The notes: a model not told the origin generated them from the sequence alone. Positions 8,127-16,860 are shown, numbered from the stretch's first letter. The stretch is DNA of 64,000 bases from Noviherbaspirillum massiliense JC206 (GCF_000312045.1 NZ_HE978635.1:672774-736773); one strand, 5' to 3'. Numbers and translations are program-made.

Positions 8127-8567
8127 TCAGCGCATGCTTTCCCACGTAATGTTCACCGCCAGGAAAATCTCGCGCAGAAATACGATCAGGCCGCTGATGA
8201 AGGCGAACATGGCGAGGATGAACAGCCCGGCCATGATGCTCGAGAGATTGGCCACCAGGAAGGCATCGATGAAGGCGGTCGCAATGATCAGGCCGACGAA
8301 CAATCCGCAAAAGACTTCGCAAGTCACCGCCAGATAGATCAGCCTCAGACGCCGGCCGAGCACTTCGAGTTCATGCCGGGTCGCCTCGATATTCATGACT
8401 TCCTGCCGGTGCAGTCTTTCCTCGAGAGCCCGGATGCGGTCTACGATGCGCGACAGCCGGTTGATCAGCACGCCGATGATGGTGCCCACTGCAGTCAGCA
8501 GGAAAACCGGCGCGATGGCGAGCTGGATGAGGTGGGTGACGTTATCGACTTTAATTAGCGGAAACAG
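8127..8567 (-). CDS. DUF2721 membrane protein, apparent CTG start
   Basis: The conserved DUF2721 core is plain: THLIQLAIAPVFLLTAVGT, then NRLSRIVDRIRALEERL, and three further hydrophobic helices to the C-terminus. The conserved N-terminal helix begins upstream of the first GTG (8489), so the gene must start earlier. Between the in-frame stop and this helix there is no ATG, GTG or TTG. A CTG at 8565-8567 lies six nt after AAGGGAG and gives FPLIKVDNVTHL after the initiator, the usual family N-terminus; an ATT at 8553-8555 is the only other candidate. Function of the family is unknown. Confidence 0.78.
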   Translation of the reverse strand: MFPLIKVDNVTHLIQLAIAPVFLLTAVGTIIGVLINRLSRIVDRIRALEERLHRQEVMNIEATRHELEVLGRRLRLIYLAVTCEVFCGLFVGLIIATAFIDAFLVANLSSIMAGLFILAMFAFISGLIVFLREIFLAVNITWESMR

Positions 8568-8681
8568 AGGCGGCTCCCTTCACCGGAATGCCAGTCAAGT
8601 CTGGCGCAGCATAGTTTACCGACAAGTGCCGTGATGGACAAATCGGGTGTGCCGCGCCGCGGAGGGAGCGGAAAGATGAGC

Positions 8682-8715
8682 AAAAGAAAGGCGGCATCCC
8701 TTCCGGGATGCCGCC
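8682..8715 (-). terminator. Rho-independent terminator of the outer-membrane barrel gene
   Basis: On the minus strand an 11-bp perfect stem (GGCGGCATCCC with GGGATGCCGCC, positions 8705-8715 and 8690-8700) with a GGAA loop is followed by TTTCTTTT. It lies about 25 nt beyond the stop codon at 8741. Confidence 0.9.
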
Positions 8716-8740
8716 CCAGGACAATCTTCGACCAATTACC

Positions 8741-9406
8741 TCAGAACTTGTAAGTCAGGCCGACGCGCACCACCGGGTAATACCGGTAATCCTTGGCCTT
8801 GTCGCGCAAGTCCTGGCTTTCCCGCTCCAAATCGGATGCGAGCTGGGAGCATATGGTTGGGTCGCACCCGCTAGCCTTCAGATTGACATCGGGCGAACCC
8901 TGGAACATCACGCCCACATCGGCCGTAAATCCCCAGCCCTTGTTCTTGCCCACGGCATTGCCCCAGCCGATGCCAACATAGGGGGCGACCTTGTTGAAGT
9001 CGATGTTGCCGTCGACTTGTCCGGCGTCCGACGCGCTGTAGGTGCGGCCGTTGAAGGTATAGGTATTGCCCGCAACCGGCTTGGCGGTGGCCGACACCTT
9101 GTTGCCGTTGTAGACCAGGCCGCCGGTCAGGCGGAACTGCGTCGAAGTCGGATACAGGTCCAGCAAGGCATCGAAGGTACGCAGCTTGAGCTTCGCATCG
9201 TAGGTTGCGTCTTCGGTATCCCAGTCGGAGGAATAGTTCAGCCCGTTGAAGCCGAGGCGCGCATTGAGGGTTTCCTTGATCAGCGGTGCAACCAGGTGCA
9301 GGCCGGCGCCCGAGGTGCCGATTTCAGCAGTGATACCGACGGACTGGGCATGCGCGGATGCGGCGAAGGTTCCGAGAACAGCGATTGCAGCAAAGATTTT
9401 CTTCAT
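8741..9406 (-). CDS. Outer-membrane beta-barrel protein
   Basis: A 221-residue protein with a standard signal peptide (MKKIFAAIAVLGTFAASAHA, cleavage after AHA). It is followed by alternating amphipathic strands (LNARLGFNGLNYSSDWD, KLKLRTFDALLDLYP, FRLTGGLVYNGNKV, APYVGIGWGNAVG, WGFTADVGVMFQG) and ends in VVRVGLTYKF. A C-terminal aromatic is the outer-membrane insertion signal. Two Cys in the loop SGCDPTICSQL may form a disulfide. It resembles small eight-stranded barrels, but I cannot assign a subfamily or a substrate. The gene is monocistronic with its own terminator. Confidence 0.8.
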   Translation of the reverse strand: MKKIFAAIAVLGTFAASAHAQSVGITAEIGTSGAGLHLVAPLIKETLNARLGFNGLNYSSDWDTEDATYDAKLKLRTFDALLDLYPTSTQFRLTGGLVYNGNKVSATAKPVAGNTYTFNGRTYSASDAGQVDGNIDFNKVAPYVGIGWGNAVGKNKGWGFTADVGVMFQGSPDVNLKASGCDPTICSQLASDLERESQDLRDKAKDYRYYPVVRVGLTYKF

Positions 9407-9563
9407 GATGAGTCTTGAATAAGCAATTAAAAAAGAGCAGGTGAAAATGGATTGAATGAATCAGTGGGCAGCGATCTTCCTTTCGTTTTCAATGGCCGTA
9501 TGGTTGTCGCCGGACCTGGATATACCGGGCCCGGACTGATGGAGAATCTGCGGATGGCGGGAC

Positions 9564-10991
9564 TTATGGCTGTGCGGCGACCGTGCTTGTAGGTGCTTCA
9601 GGCGCCGGGCGCGGCCCGGGATCAGCTTCCGCAACGGCGTTCTGTTCCGATGCCGGCGTTGCCGTGGAAGCCTCCGCAAGGCTAGCTTCGGCTTCCGTCG
9701 CTTGCGTTTCTTCGATCGCATAGGACTCGAGCGCGGCCGGCGCCTCAATGCCTTCGGTGATCACCTGCACGGCATGGGGGTCGCCCCCGGCCAGCGCCAG
9801 CTTCGCCTTGGCGCCGACCCCGCCCGCTTCGGCCAGCTTGATCATGCCCGCGAGCCGTTCTTCGTCGAACACGAAGGCATTCTCGGCTTGCGAGCGGGAG
9901 GCAAGCTTGTAATGCAGGGTGTAGGCGGCAAGCGGATCGGCACCGAGCCTGGCCATGCGGTCGAAGGCCCATTTGTCGGCCATGTAGAAGCCGGTGCCGG
10001 CCACCCATGAAATGCCGCTCAGGCTGGATTTGAAGATGGCGGCGGTGCGAAGCGCGCCCACGGCAATCTCCTGGGCGGTAGCCTTCGCGATTTCCTTGAT
10101 GGCGGCTTCGAGCGCCTTTTTCCGTACGGCGTCCGCCACCTGCTCCGCCGCGTAGTTGGCGAGTTCCTTGCCCGCTGCCTGGGCTGCCGCCTTGCCCGCT
10201 TCGGAGGCGGCATATTGGGCCGCTGCCGCCGACGCCGCATTGGCTGCAGCGCCCACGCCGCTGGCGATACTGGCGACGGTAAGCGTGGTTTTCACCACCT
10301 TCATGCCGTAGTGATAGGTTTTCATGCGCGCGCCGGCTTCTTCGGACAAGCCTTGCGTCCACAGCACCACCCACATCGCCTCATCCGGCGTCAGGTCCTG
10401 CTCGAATATCGACATTGCGTGCGTGGATTTGAGCCAGTGGTAATCCTGGGCATTCGGATCCTTGGGCTTGGTGACTTCGACGTGTCCGCGGCAGACCTCG
10501 ATCGGCTTGATCTTCACTTTGCGCAGGTCGGACAGCGTGAGCGTGAATTCATCACCATCGTCGCGCAGGTCCATCAGCTTTTCGAACAACTCGTCGGCGT
10601 CGTCCTTGGTGCCGTCAATCCGCTGGATCTTGTCGCCGGGTTGCAGGCCGGATTCCGGCGTCGCGGCGATGATCGTCAGGCGCTCGTCGACCTGCAGCCC
10701 GCGCACCCAGGCGATTCTTTCCATGCGCGGCAGATCGTAGGAACTGGCCACGACGAAGGGCAGCTCCCATTGCTTGTCGCAATCCTTGTCCTTGAGTTGC
10801 GCGGATTTGATGATGCTCGGCCGGAGCGTCTGTTCCGCCTTGCCGTAGGTGCGGATCGCGGCAAGCAGCTTTTCGTCGACCGGGCTGCCGTCGTCGACGG
10901 TGTACCTGGTAGCGCATCCGCTCGCCAGGAGGCACAAAACGAGCGCGCAGGCGGCCAGGAAGCCCGAGCGCCAGCTGGACTGGTTTTTCAT
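9564..10991 (-). CDS. Lipoprotein with PDZ-like domain, possible inactive M48 peptidase
   Basis: A 475-residue protein with a lipoprotein signal (LVLCLLASGC, Cys as the lipid site). Residues ~85-150 resemble a PDZ domain (RGLQVDERLTIIAATPESGLQPGDKIQRID). The next part has the shape of secreted M48 peptidases: a MSIFEQDLTPDEAMWVVLW segment like the helix carrying HExxH, then an Ala/Gly-rich stretch and MADKWAFDRMARLGADPLAAY, like the second metal-ligand helix. No HExxH is present: the site reads VVLWTQGLS. The tail is Ala/Glu/Pro-rich and low complexity. The PDZ call is fair; the pseudo-peptidase reading is inference. It could also be an unrelated surface lipoprotein. Confidence 0.6.
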   Translation of the reverse strand: MKNQSSWRSGFLAACALVLCLLASGCATRYTVDDGSPVDEKLLAAIRTYGKAEQTLRPSIIKSAQLKDKDCDKQWELPFVVASSYDLPRMERIAWVRGLQVDERLTIIAATPESGLQPGDKIQRIDGTKDDADELFEKLMDLRDDGDEFTLTLSDLRKVKIKPIEVCRGHVEVTKPKDPNAQDYHWLKSTHAMSIFEQDLTPDEAMWVVLWTQGLSEEAGARMKTYHYGMKVVKTTLTVASIASGVGAAANAASAAAAQYAASEAGKAAAQAAGKELANYAAEQVADAVRKKALEAAIKEIAKATAQEIAVGALRTAAIFKSSLSGISWVAGTGFYMADKWAFDRMARLGADPLAAYTLHYKLASRSQAENAFVFDEERLAGMIKLAEAGGVGAKAKLALAGGDPHAVQVITEGIEAPAALESYAIEETQATEAEASLAEASTATPASEQNAVAEADPGPRPAPEAPTSTVAAQP

Positions 10992-11226
10992 TCTTCTTTT
11001 CCCTGATCTCTCTAAGTTGTCATTCGCCGGCTCCGGCGACGCAAGGCGGTCCTGAGCCGAACCCGGGCTTCGATGGCCTCTATGGGTCTTTTGGCAATAA
11101 CGGCAAGTCGGTACAGAAATTAAGGGTTGGTTTCGATTTTTTTTGCTTGTTGGGTAAAACCAGGAAAACCCTTGGAGGAAGGCAGGAAGGCAGGCTGCGG
11201 GAACGCGGCGGCCCGCCGGTACGGCT

Positions 11227-12126
11227 TCAGCGCCGGGAGGAAAACACGATTCCGCCTACAATCAGAGCGAAGGCGACAGCATGGTAGGCATGCGGCGCTT
11301 CGCCGAGGAAGGCGGAGGACATCAGGGCGGCGAACAGCGGCGTGAGGTTATTGAAGAAGCCGGCGATATTCGGGCCCACGCGCTGCACTCCGGCACCCCA
11401 GAAACGCAAGGCGAGAATCGCCGGTCCGATGGCCACATACAGCAGCGCCGCAACCAGGGTCAGGCTCCACTCGATCTGGCGCGCGCCCATCATCCATTCG
11501 CCGGCTGCGAACGCGCCGGACCACAGCAAGCCATAACTGATCTGGGCCATCAGGAACGCAGCCCAGTCGCGCCGGATGGCATCCGGCCCGACAGAGCGGG
11601 TCAGCAGCCAGCTGTAGAACGACCAGGCGATGGTCGCAAGGAGAATGAAGATGTCGCCGATCACCAGCCGCATCGCCAGCAACTGACGCCACTCGCCGCG
11701 GCTCAACACCAGCAGCACGCCGGCAATCGACAGCACGGCACCGATGATTTGAGTGCGCGACACGGCCGCACCGAAGAACATCCATCCGACGAGCATCATC
11801 CACACCGGCATGCTGGAAGCGACCAGGGTGACGTTGATCGGCGTGGAAGTCTGCAGCGCCATGTATTGCAAAGCATTGTAGAGACCGATGCTCAGCAGGC
11901 CGAGCAGTGCGAAATGCCGCCAGTATTTCCACAGCCCGCTGCCACGGCGGAAGACAGAGGCTCCGAGCGGCAGCAGGATCACGAAGGCGAGCACCCAGCG
12001 CAGGAAGTTGAGCATGATCGGCGGCACCATCTCGTTCACCATGCGGCCGACGACGGCGTTGCCCGCCCATAGCAAAGGCGGGATCACGAGCATCAGCACA
12101 GTGGATGGGCTCAGCCTTTGTTCCAT
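11227..12126 (-). CDS. EamA/DMT family transporter
   Basis: A 299-residue inner-membrane protein with ten hydrophobic helices in two repeats. The first has PPLLWAGNAVVGRMV and LNFLRWVLAFVILLPLG, the second LLATIAWSFYSWLLTR and PNIAGFFNNLTPLFAALMSSAFLGE. These are the usual EamA signatures (W-x-x-N in helix 1, the P-x-(F/V)-x-A block with LGE in helix 9). Family members export amino acids, purines or other metabolites; the substrate here is unknown. Its ATG follows the TGA of the thioesterase gene directly, so the two are translationally coupled. Confidence 0.88.
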   Translation of the reverse strand: MEQRLSPSTVLMLVIPPLLWAGNAVVGRMVNEMVPPIMLNFLRWVLAFVILLPLGASVFRRGSGLWKYWRHFALLGLLSIGLYNALQYMALQTSTPINVTLVASSMPVWMMLVGWMFFGAAVSRTQIIGAVLSIAGVLLVLSRGEWRQLLAMRLVIGDIFILLATIAWSFYSWLLTRSVGPDAIRRDWAAFLMAQISYGLLWSGAFAAGEWMMGARQIEWSLTLVAALLYVAIGPAILALRFWGAGVQRVGPNIAGFFNNLTPLFAALMSSAFLGEAPHAYHAVAFALIVGGIVFSSRR

Positions 12127-12570
12127 TCAAGCCACCCAGTTGACCTTGGCAAACCGGCTGTAAAACCCTTCCGGCATCGCCGTCACCTTGCGCGCCTTGT
12201 AGTCGAAGAAAACGAAGCCGGACTTCGCCATGGCGATCAAGGCCTGGTCGCGCGGCCGGGTGATGCGGAAGATGATGTCGCCGCCGTACTTGTTGAAATC
12301 CATGACGCCGACTTCGAACAGCAGCTGGTCGCGGGCATGGGCTTCGGCCCGGTAGGTGGTGGCGAGGTCGGTGACAATGGTGCCGATGCCCTCTTCCGCC
12401 GTGTCATGGATGCCGAAGTCGTAGAGGAAACGCGCGCGCGCCTCGGAAATCATCGAAATCATCGAATCATTGCCGAGATGGTTGGCGCCGTTGATGTCGG
12501 TTACCCGGACGGTGAGCTGGGTGGAATAGCAGTACTGGTCTTCGGGGAATTCAAGTTTCAGGCGCGGCAT
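12127..12570 (-). CDS. Hot-dog fold acyl-CoA thioesterase
   Basis: A 147-residue protein starting MPRLKLEFPEDQYCYS. RVTDINGANHLGNDSMIS is the 4-hydroxybenzoyl-CoA thioesterase-like active-site region (usually D-x-x-x-H-x-N), followed by an EARARFLYDFG helix and the central strands of the single hot-dog domain. Such enzymes hydrolyse acyl-CoA or acyl-ACP thioesters in the cytosol. An upstream extension to 12711 lacks family similarity and was rejected. The gene is immediately upstream of and coupled to an EamA transporter, which could export the released acid (inference). Confidence 0.82.
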   Translation of the reverse strand: MPRLKLEFPEDQYCYSTQLTVRVTDINGANHLGNDSMISMISEARARFLYDFGIHDTAEEGIGTIVTDLATTYRAEAHARDQLLFEVGVMDFNKYGGDIIFRITRPRDQALIAMAKSGFVFFDYKARKVTAMPEGFYSRFAKVNWVA

Positions 12571-12659
12571 TGCGGATCTCGTTCGACAGGAATGCCGCAA
12601 TTCGCGGCCGGGGAATTGTACCCGTTTGGCCGCGCCTTGCGCATCCTGCCCGCGATCCG

Positions 12660-14438
12660 CTACTGGGTTTTGAAGGTCGAGGACTGGTCCTGCCCGGTCC
12701 TGGCCTTCCATTGCTCGAAGCTCAGTGCCTCGCCGTTGTAATTGGCGAAGACGGAAGAGGAACTGGCGTAGTCGTTGCCGCTGTAGGTGCCGAACTGGGC
12801 TGCGGCGGCCGGGTTGAGCGTGCTGCCGATGCGGTAGGTTTCTTCCCCAATCCTGGCGCTGAAGCGGTTTCCGCTGACGACGATGTTGCGGACGTTCGAG
12901 CCATCCCCGGTTTCCCCGATTTCGACATGCGTCTGATGGCTTTGCGAGAAGGCGTTGCCGGTGACAGTGTTGCCGAAGCTGTTGAAGATCATCATGCCGT
13001 TGGCATTGCCGCTGATGGTGTTGCTTGCGACCGTCACCGCATTGGCCGAGCCGTCCAGGAAGATGCCCCAGGCGAGCCGCTGGGTGCCGCCGACATTCCG
13101 GATGATGTTGGCTTCGACCCGGGAATTGAGCGGCTGCTTGTCATCCGCGTTTGCGTAGAACCCGCCACAGTCGGTGAGCACCAGGCAGGCGGTATCGACG
13201 GTGTTGCCCGTTACTGTCGCGTTGCGGAAGAAGCGGATGCCGATGTAGCCGGAATTGGTGACGCTGTTGTTGAGGATTTGCGCACCACTGCTGGAGGCAA
13301 GATAGATCGCGGCATGGGCGTTGGTCGGCATGCCGATGGAGCCGGCAGCATCGATGCTCGAATTCCGGATCAGTTCTCCGCCGCCGCCCCAGCGCACCAT
13401 GATGGCGTCATGGCGCACATTGCGCAGGCTGCTGTCTTTTACCGACAGGCCCGAGCCGCCGGAATTCAGGATGCCGTTCTCCGATGCATTGATGATCTCG
13501 GCATTGCTGACGGCAAGTCCCGTCGCTCCGGGCGCGTTGATGCCGTTCGCGGCACCGAACACGCGCACACCGTCGACCGTGATGTTCCGCGAGTTGGAGG
13601 CCTCGATGCCGTTCTGGTTCGGCGATGCCCAGGCCCTTCCTTCCGGCGATTGCCCGTCCGGCGTCCAGACGTAGAGCCGGCCTCCGCTGACGGCCCACTC
13701 GCCGGGCTCATCCAGCATCCACAGCTTGCCTTCCACATAGAAGGATGCGGCGCCGCTCGGCGCATAGCCGTCGTAGGCCGGATTGCCGGTAGTTGCAAGC
13801 GACATCGTGCCGTTCGAATAGGCGGTGATCCGGCGTGCATCGATCGACCAGTCGTAGGCCCGGAATACCAGAGTCGCGCCGGCGAGATCGGCATTCGGCA
13901 TCGCATAGCTCAGGCTGTTGGCAGTCGAGCTCGATGCCTTCGCCCAGGTTTGCGCCCTGCTCGGCCAATGCGCCAGCGCGATGGGTTGACCATCGATGAG
14001 GACTTGTGCCGCGTCGAAGGCAATCAGCGCCGAATAGATATTTCCCTGCTCCCGGGTCCAGCCGGTGACTGCCTGACCGGGCGTCAGCACGGCCTTGCCG
14101 CAGCCGCCGGCGGTTTTTACCGTCACATCCGACTTGCCTGCAAGGTCCAGCGTGCCGACATAAATTCGGCCGCATTGCAGCTCCAGCGTGCTGCCGCTGG
14201 CAACATTCGCAGGCATGGGCAATGGCGGCTGCGCCGCATCAGGCGCAAGCACTTCCGGCAAGGGCGCCGGACTGGCAACGACGCTGGAATTCGGCGCCTC
14301 GACGCTCGACGAGGCATCGGAACTGGAAGAGCTTGGGCTGGAACCGGAGCCGCCTCCGCAGCCAATGAGCAATGCGCTGAGCGAAATGGAGAGAAGGCTT
14401 AGCGAAGCTGTGGGCGATACATATGATCGATTCTTCAT
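12660..14438 (-). CDS. Lipoprotein with right-handed parallel beta-helix
   Basis: A 592-residue protein with a lipoprotein signal (SLSALLIGC) followed by a Ser-rich linker (residues ~28-60) that may tether it to the outer membrane. From about residue 260 on it has repeated short strands of the PbH1 type: NITVDGVRVFGAANGI, GLAVSNAEIINASENGI, GLSVKDSSLRNVRHDA, AQILNNSVTNSGYIGI, VTVASNTISGNANGM. This is the right-handed parallel beta-helix of pectate lyases, alginate epimerases and related polysaccharide-active proteins. No family-specific catalytic residues can be read with certainty, so a polysaccharide-binding or lyase role is inference. Transcribed alone; its promoter lies in the gap before the hemerythrin gene. 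Confidence 0.8.
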   Translation of the reverse strand: MKNRSYVSPTASLSLLSISLSALLIGCGGGSGSSPSSSSSDASSSVEAPNSSVVASPAPLPEVLAPDAAQPPLPMPANVASGSTLELQCGRIYVGTLDLAGKSDVTVKTAGGCGKAVLTPGQAVTGWTREQGNIYSALIAFDAAQVLIDGQPIALAHWPSRAQTWAKASSSTANSLSYAMPNADLAGATLVFRAYDWSIDARRITAYSNGTMSLATTGNPAYDGYAPSGAASFYVEGKLWMLDEPGEWAVSGGRLYVWTPDGQSPEGRAWASPNQNGIEASNSRNITVDGVRVFGAANGINAPGATGLAVSNAEIINASENGILNSGGSGLSVKDSSLRNVRHDAIMVRWGGGGELIRNSSIDAAGSIGMPTNAHAAIYLASSSGAQILNNSVTNSGYIGIRFFRNATVTGNTVDTACLVLTDCGGFYANADDKQPLNSRVEANIIRNVGGTQRLAWGIFLDGSANAVTVASNTISGNANGMMIFNSFGNTVTGNAFSQSHQTHVEIGETGDGSNVRNIVVSGNRFSARIGEETYRIGSTLNPAAAAQFGTYSGNDYASSSSVFANYNGEALSFEQWKARTGQDQSSTFKTQ

Positions 14439-14562
14439 TGTCTTTATGGAACTGCTCCCTGTTGCAAGTCATGCTCAGAGCTTGCACTGAGGGAAATAGT
14501 TCCAGAAAGAATTGTTTCTAATTCTTATGACCGCTGTAAAAGACAATGAAAATTTTGCAGGT

Positions 14563-14595
14563 GATTGCCTCGCCTGTATGCAGCACGAGGCAATC
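14563..14595. repeat. Perfect inverted repeat, 10-bp arms
   Basis: GATTGCCTCG at 14563-14572 and CGAGGCAATC at 14586-14595 flank a 13-nt spacer. No T tract follows on either strand, so it is not a simple terminator. It could be a regulator site or the stem of a structured RNA. Confidence 0.6.
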
Positions 14596-14623
14596 GGTAC
14601 GTTCCGTAGCCGTGACGCGGAGC

Positions 14624-14652
14624 AAACAAAGGCCGGCTGTCGCGCGCCGGCC
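14624..14652 (-). terminator. Terminator-like hairpin, minus strand
   Basis: GGCCGGC at 14631-14637 and GCCGGCC at 14646-14652 form a 7-bp GC stem with an 8-nt loop. Read on the minus strand it is followed by TTTGTTTG. No minus-strand gene is annotated to its right before the hemerythrin gene, so what it terminates is unclear. Confidence 0.5.
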
Positions 14653-14815
14653 CCTTCTATTCGATCGGCTGCCCGGAGAAGGCTCTTCGTTTAAGAATTT
14701 TTTAGCATTTTCTGAGTGAAGTTTTAAGAACGACGCAATCGGTATGGCCGTACTCTGCATGGCATGCCGAACATCGCGCATCCCCCGTAAAACCTTTACA
14801 TGAACGGAGAAGAAA

Positions 14816-15514
14816 TTGGAACACAGCACACAACCCCAACGCATGGACATTTATGCGTTCATTCACAAAGCCTTGCGCGCCTGCATGTGCCACGCTTTGA
14901 CCACTCTCGGCAGCACCGACGCGGCGGATGAGAGAGAAGTCGGCGCGGCTCTGGCCGAGGTGCGTTCGCTCGCTGCGCTGTGCGAATCGCACGTGGAGCA
15001 CGAAAACGAATTCGTTCATCCGGCGATGGAAGCTTGCCGGCCCGGTTCGTCGGCACAGACAGCAGATGACCATGGGCATCACCGGATCGCGCTCAAGCGC
15101 CTCACAACGCTGGCCGATCAAGTCGATGCCGCCGCCGGCGATGCGCGCGCTGCCGCGCTGGCCCGACTCTACCGCCATCTCGCCACATTTGTCGGGGAGA
15201 ATTTCATTCACATGGAACAGGAGGAGACAGCCAACAACCAGGTGCTGTGGTCCGCCTACACTGACGCCGATCTGGCAGCGATCGAACATGCCATTCACCA
15301 AACCATTCCGCCGCAGGAAATGGAGGCGTACATGCGATGGATGCTTCCGGCGCTCAGCGCTGCCGAACGTGCGGCACTGCTGACGGAGATCCGTGACAAT
15401 GCGCCGGCTCCGGTCTTTGACGGCATGATGCAACTGGCGCAGCAATGCCTGTCTGCGCGCGATATCGGCAAGTTGAACGCCGCACTGGCTCTGCCGGTTG
15501 AGATGGCGGCATAG
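14816..15514 (+). CDS. Hemerythrin-like (HHE) domain protein
   Basis: About 232 residues. The ligand pattern of a hemerythrin four-helix bundle is visible: DIYAFIHKALR near the N-terminus, CESHVEHENEFVHPAME (H-x-x-x-E spacing), DDHGHHRIALKRL, and FVGENFIHMEQEE. Such proteins bind a non-heme diiron centre and sense or store O2, NO or iron in the cytosol. The C-terminal third (MRWMLPALSAAERAALLTEI) resembles the tail of longer HHE proteins. The TTG at 14816 has GGAG six nt upstream and is preferred; the ATG at 14843 has no ribosome binding site. Next to it, convergently, lies a flavoprotein operon. Confidence 0.8.
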   Translation: MEHSTQPQRMDIYAFIHKALRACMCHALTTLGSTDAADEREVGAALAEVRSLAALCESHVEHENEFVHPAMEACRPGSSAQTADDHGHHRIALKRLTTLADQVDAAAGDARAAALARLYRHLATFVGENFIHMEQEETANNQVLWSAYTDADLAAIEHAIHQTIPPQEMEAYMRWMLPALSAAERAALLTEIRDNAPAPVFDGMMQLAQQCLSARDIGKLNAALALPVEMAA

Positions 15515-15516
15515 GC

Positions 15517-16860
15517 TCAGGTCGCTTCTTCGACCAGGCGGAGCGGGCGCCCGACGTTGAGCCGGAAACGGCCGCGCCCGGTCTTTTCGATGCGTACGCA
15601 GGCATCCCGCTCGGCCAGGCGTTTGCCGAGCAGGACCAGGCGCGCTTCCAGATTGTCGCTGATGTCGGGAAGACGGATCCGCGGATCGAGCCGCAGCTCC
15701 CGGTTGCTGAACTCGGTGCGCTTGTGCTCGGCGTAGTCGCGCGCGAGCTGCCAGAAAATCGCGCCCGCGACACCCTTGATGAGGTATTCGCCGCCCAGAA
15801 AGATGCTGTCGTTTTCCGGATAGTGGCGAACGACGAGCGGCGCACCAGCGGGCTGTGCCGGCGCAGCGGGCGCAGGAGCCAGGTCGTCGATCGCTTCGGC
15901 ACTGCCCTGCAGGAGCTGCATGATCATCCCGAGCTGTGCGGCAACCGTGACGAGCGCGTCTTCATCATCGTAGGAGAAACGCAGGTCGTGCGGGCTTTCC
16001 ACGAACAGCACGCCGAGCAGACGCTGGCAAGACGTGACGGGCACGGCGAGCTGGCTGCGCGATTGGGGCAGACCGGGAAACGGTATCTCGGTCCGCAGCG
16101 CGTCGGCCCCTCCGCTTGCTTCGATGCTTTGCCGTATCGCCCGGCTGTAGCCGTACTCGGCGGTCATGTGGCCGATGCGAATTGGCGTGCGTTCGCGCGC
16201 CGCAACGCCGATCACGCCTTGCCCGAGCGGTATTTCGGAGCCGACACCGGACGCCTCGTAGCCGCGGCTGGCCACCGTATAGAGCATGCCGCGCCCCTGG
16301 TCGAGCATCAGGATCATGGCATGGTCGATGCCGAATTGCTGCTCCAGGCATTGCAGGGTGGTGGCCAGCAATCCTTCGAAGTCGGAACAGGCCGCAAGGC
16401 GCTGCGTGCAGACCCGCGTAGCTGCCAGCAGATTCCGCGCCGGCAGCGGGTGCGGCAGCGTTAGTCCCGGTATGGGACGGACCTCCAGTACCCGGAAAAC
16501 ATCGGCGCCAAGCAGGCGGAAAACGCCGCTCATGCCGGTGTGGGAAGCGATGCCGGCCAGTTTTGCCTTCATGCTTTCGAACAGCGGTCCGGACGTCTCG
16601 GTGCGCAGATACTGCAAGGACAAGAGATAGTGGGCGGCCGTCACCGGATCGCCGACCCGAAGCGATGCATAGGGATTCGCGAGCAGGTTCTGGCGCGTCT
16701 TGTTGAAGAACTGGTAGGACAGAGCGACATGCTCGCTGTCGACGAACTGCACCTGTGACAGGTAGGCGATGTTCGGCGTGCCGTCCGGTGCCGCGGTTGC
16801 CATCGCGCCCGGAATCACCCCTTCCAGGCATTCCCGTATCGCATCGACTTTCGAACTCAT
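15517..16860 (-). CDS. PNPOx-like, GAF and C-terminal winged-helix-like protein
   Basis: A 447-residue protein with three parts. Residues ~5-130 are a pyridoxamine-phosphate-oxidase-like split barrel (IPGAMATAAPDGTPNIAYLSQVQ style) that usually binds FMN or heme. Residues ~165-315 form a GAF domain (ALEQQFGIDHAMILMLD, LGQGVIGVAARERTPIRI, SQLAVPVTSCQRLLGVLFVE). After a Pro/Ala linker, residues ~350-445 look like a DNA-binding or FHA-adjacent winged helix (EFSNRELRLDPRIRLPDISDNLEARLVLLGKRL). This suggests a redox- or ligand-sensing regulator. Its ATG overlaps the stop of the upstream flavoprotein gene (ATGA), so the two are coupled. Confidence 0.72.
   Translation of the reverse strand: MSSKVDAIRECLEGVIPGAMATAAPDGTPNIAYLSQVQFVDSEHVALSYQFFNKTRQNLLANPYASLRVGDPVTAAHYLLSLQYLRTETSGPLFESMKAKLAGIASHTGMSGVFRLLGADVFRVLEVRPIPGLTLPHPLPARNLLAATRVCTQRLAACSDFEGLLATTLQCLEQQFGIDHAMILMLDQGRGMLYTVASRGYEASGVGSEIPLGQGVIGVAARERTPIRIGHMTAEYGYSRAIRQSIEASGGADALRTEIPFPGLPQSRSQLAVPVTSCQRLLGVLFVESPHDLRFSYDDEDALVTVAAQLGMIMQLLQGSAEAIDDLAPAPAAPAQPAGAPLVVRHYPENDSIFLGGEYLIKGVAGAIFWQLARDYAEHKRTEFSNRELRLDPRIRLPDISDNLEARLVLLGKRLAERDACVRIEKTGRGRFRLNVGRPLRLVEEAT

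Larger units (their letters stand above)
14439..14815. other. Divergent intergenic region with two hairpins
   Basis: This gap separates the leftward beta-helix lipoprotein from the rightward hemerythrin gene. It has AT-rich stretches around 14500-14560 and 14690-14740, unlike the flanking genes. It holds a 10-bp inverted repeat at 14563-14595 and a GC-rich hairpin at 14624-14652, listed separately. I see no ORF with family features. Promoters of both flanking genes must lie here. Confidence 0.6.

Noticed and set aside
12570-14402. A 610-codon plus-strand frame opposite the beta-helix lipoprotein
   Set aside because: It has no signal, motif or ribosome binding site, while the minus strand has a lipobox and PbH1 repeats. 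It is a GC-driven antisense frame.
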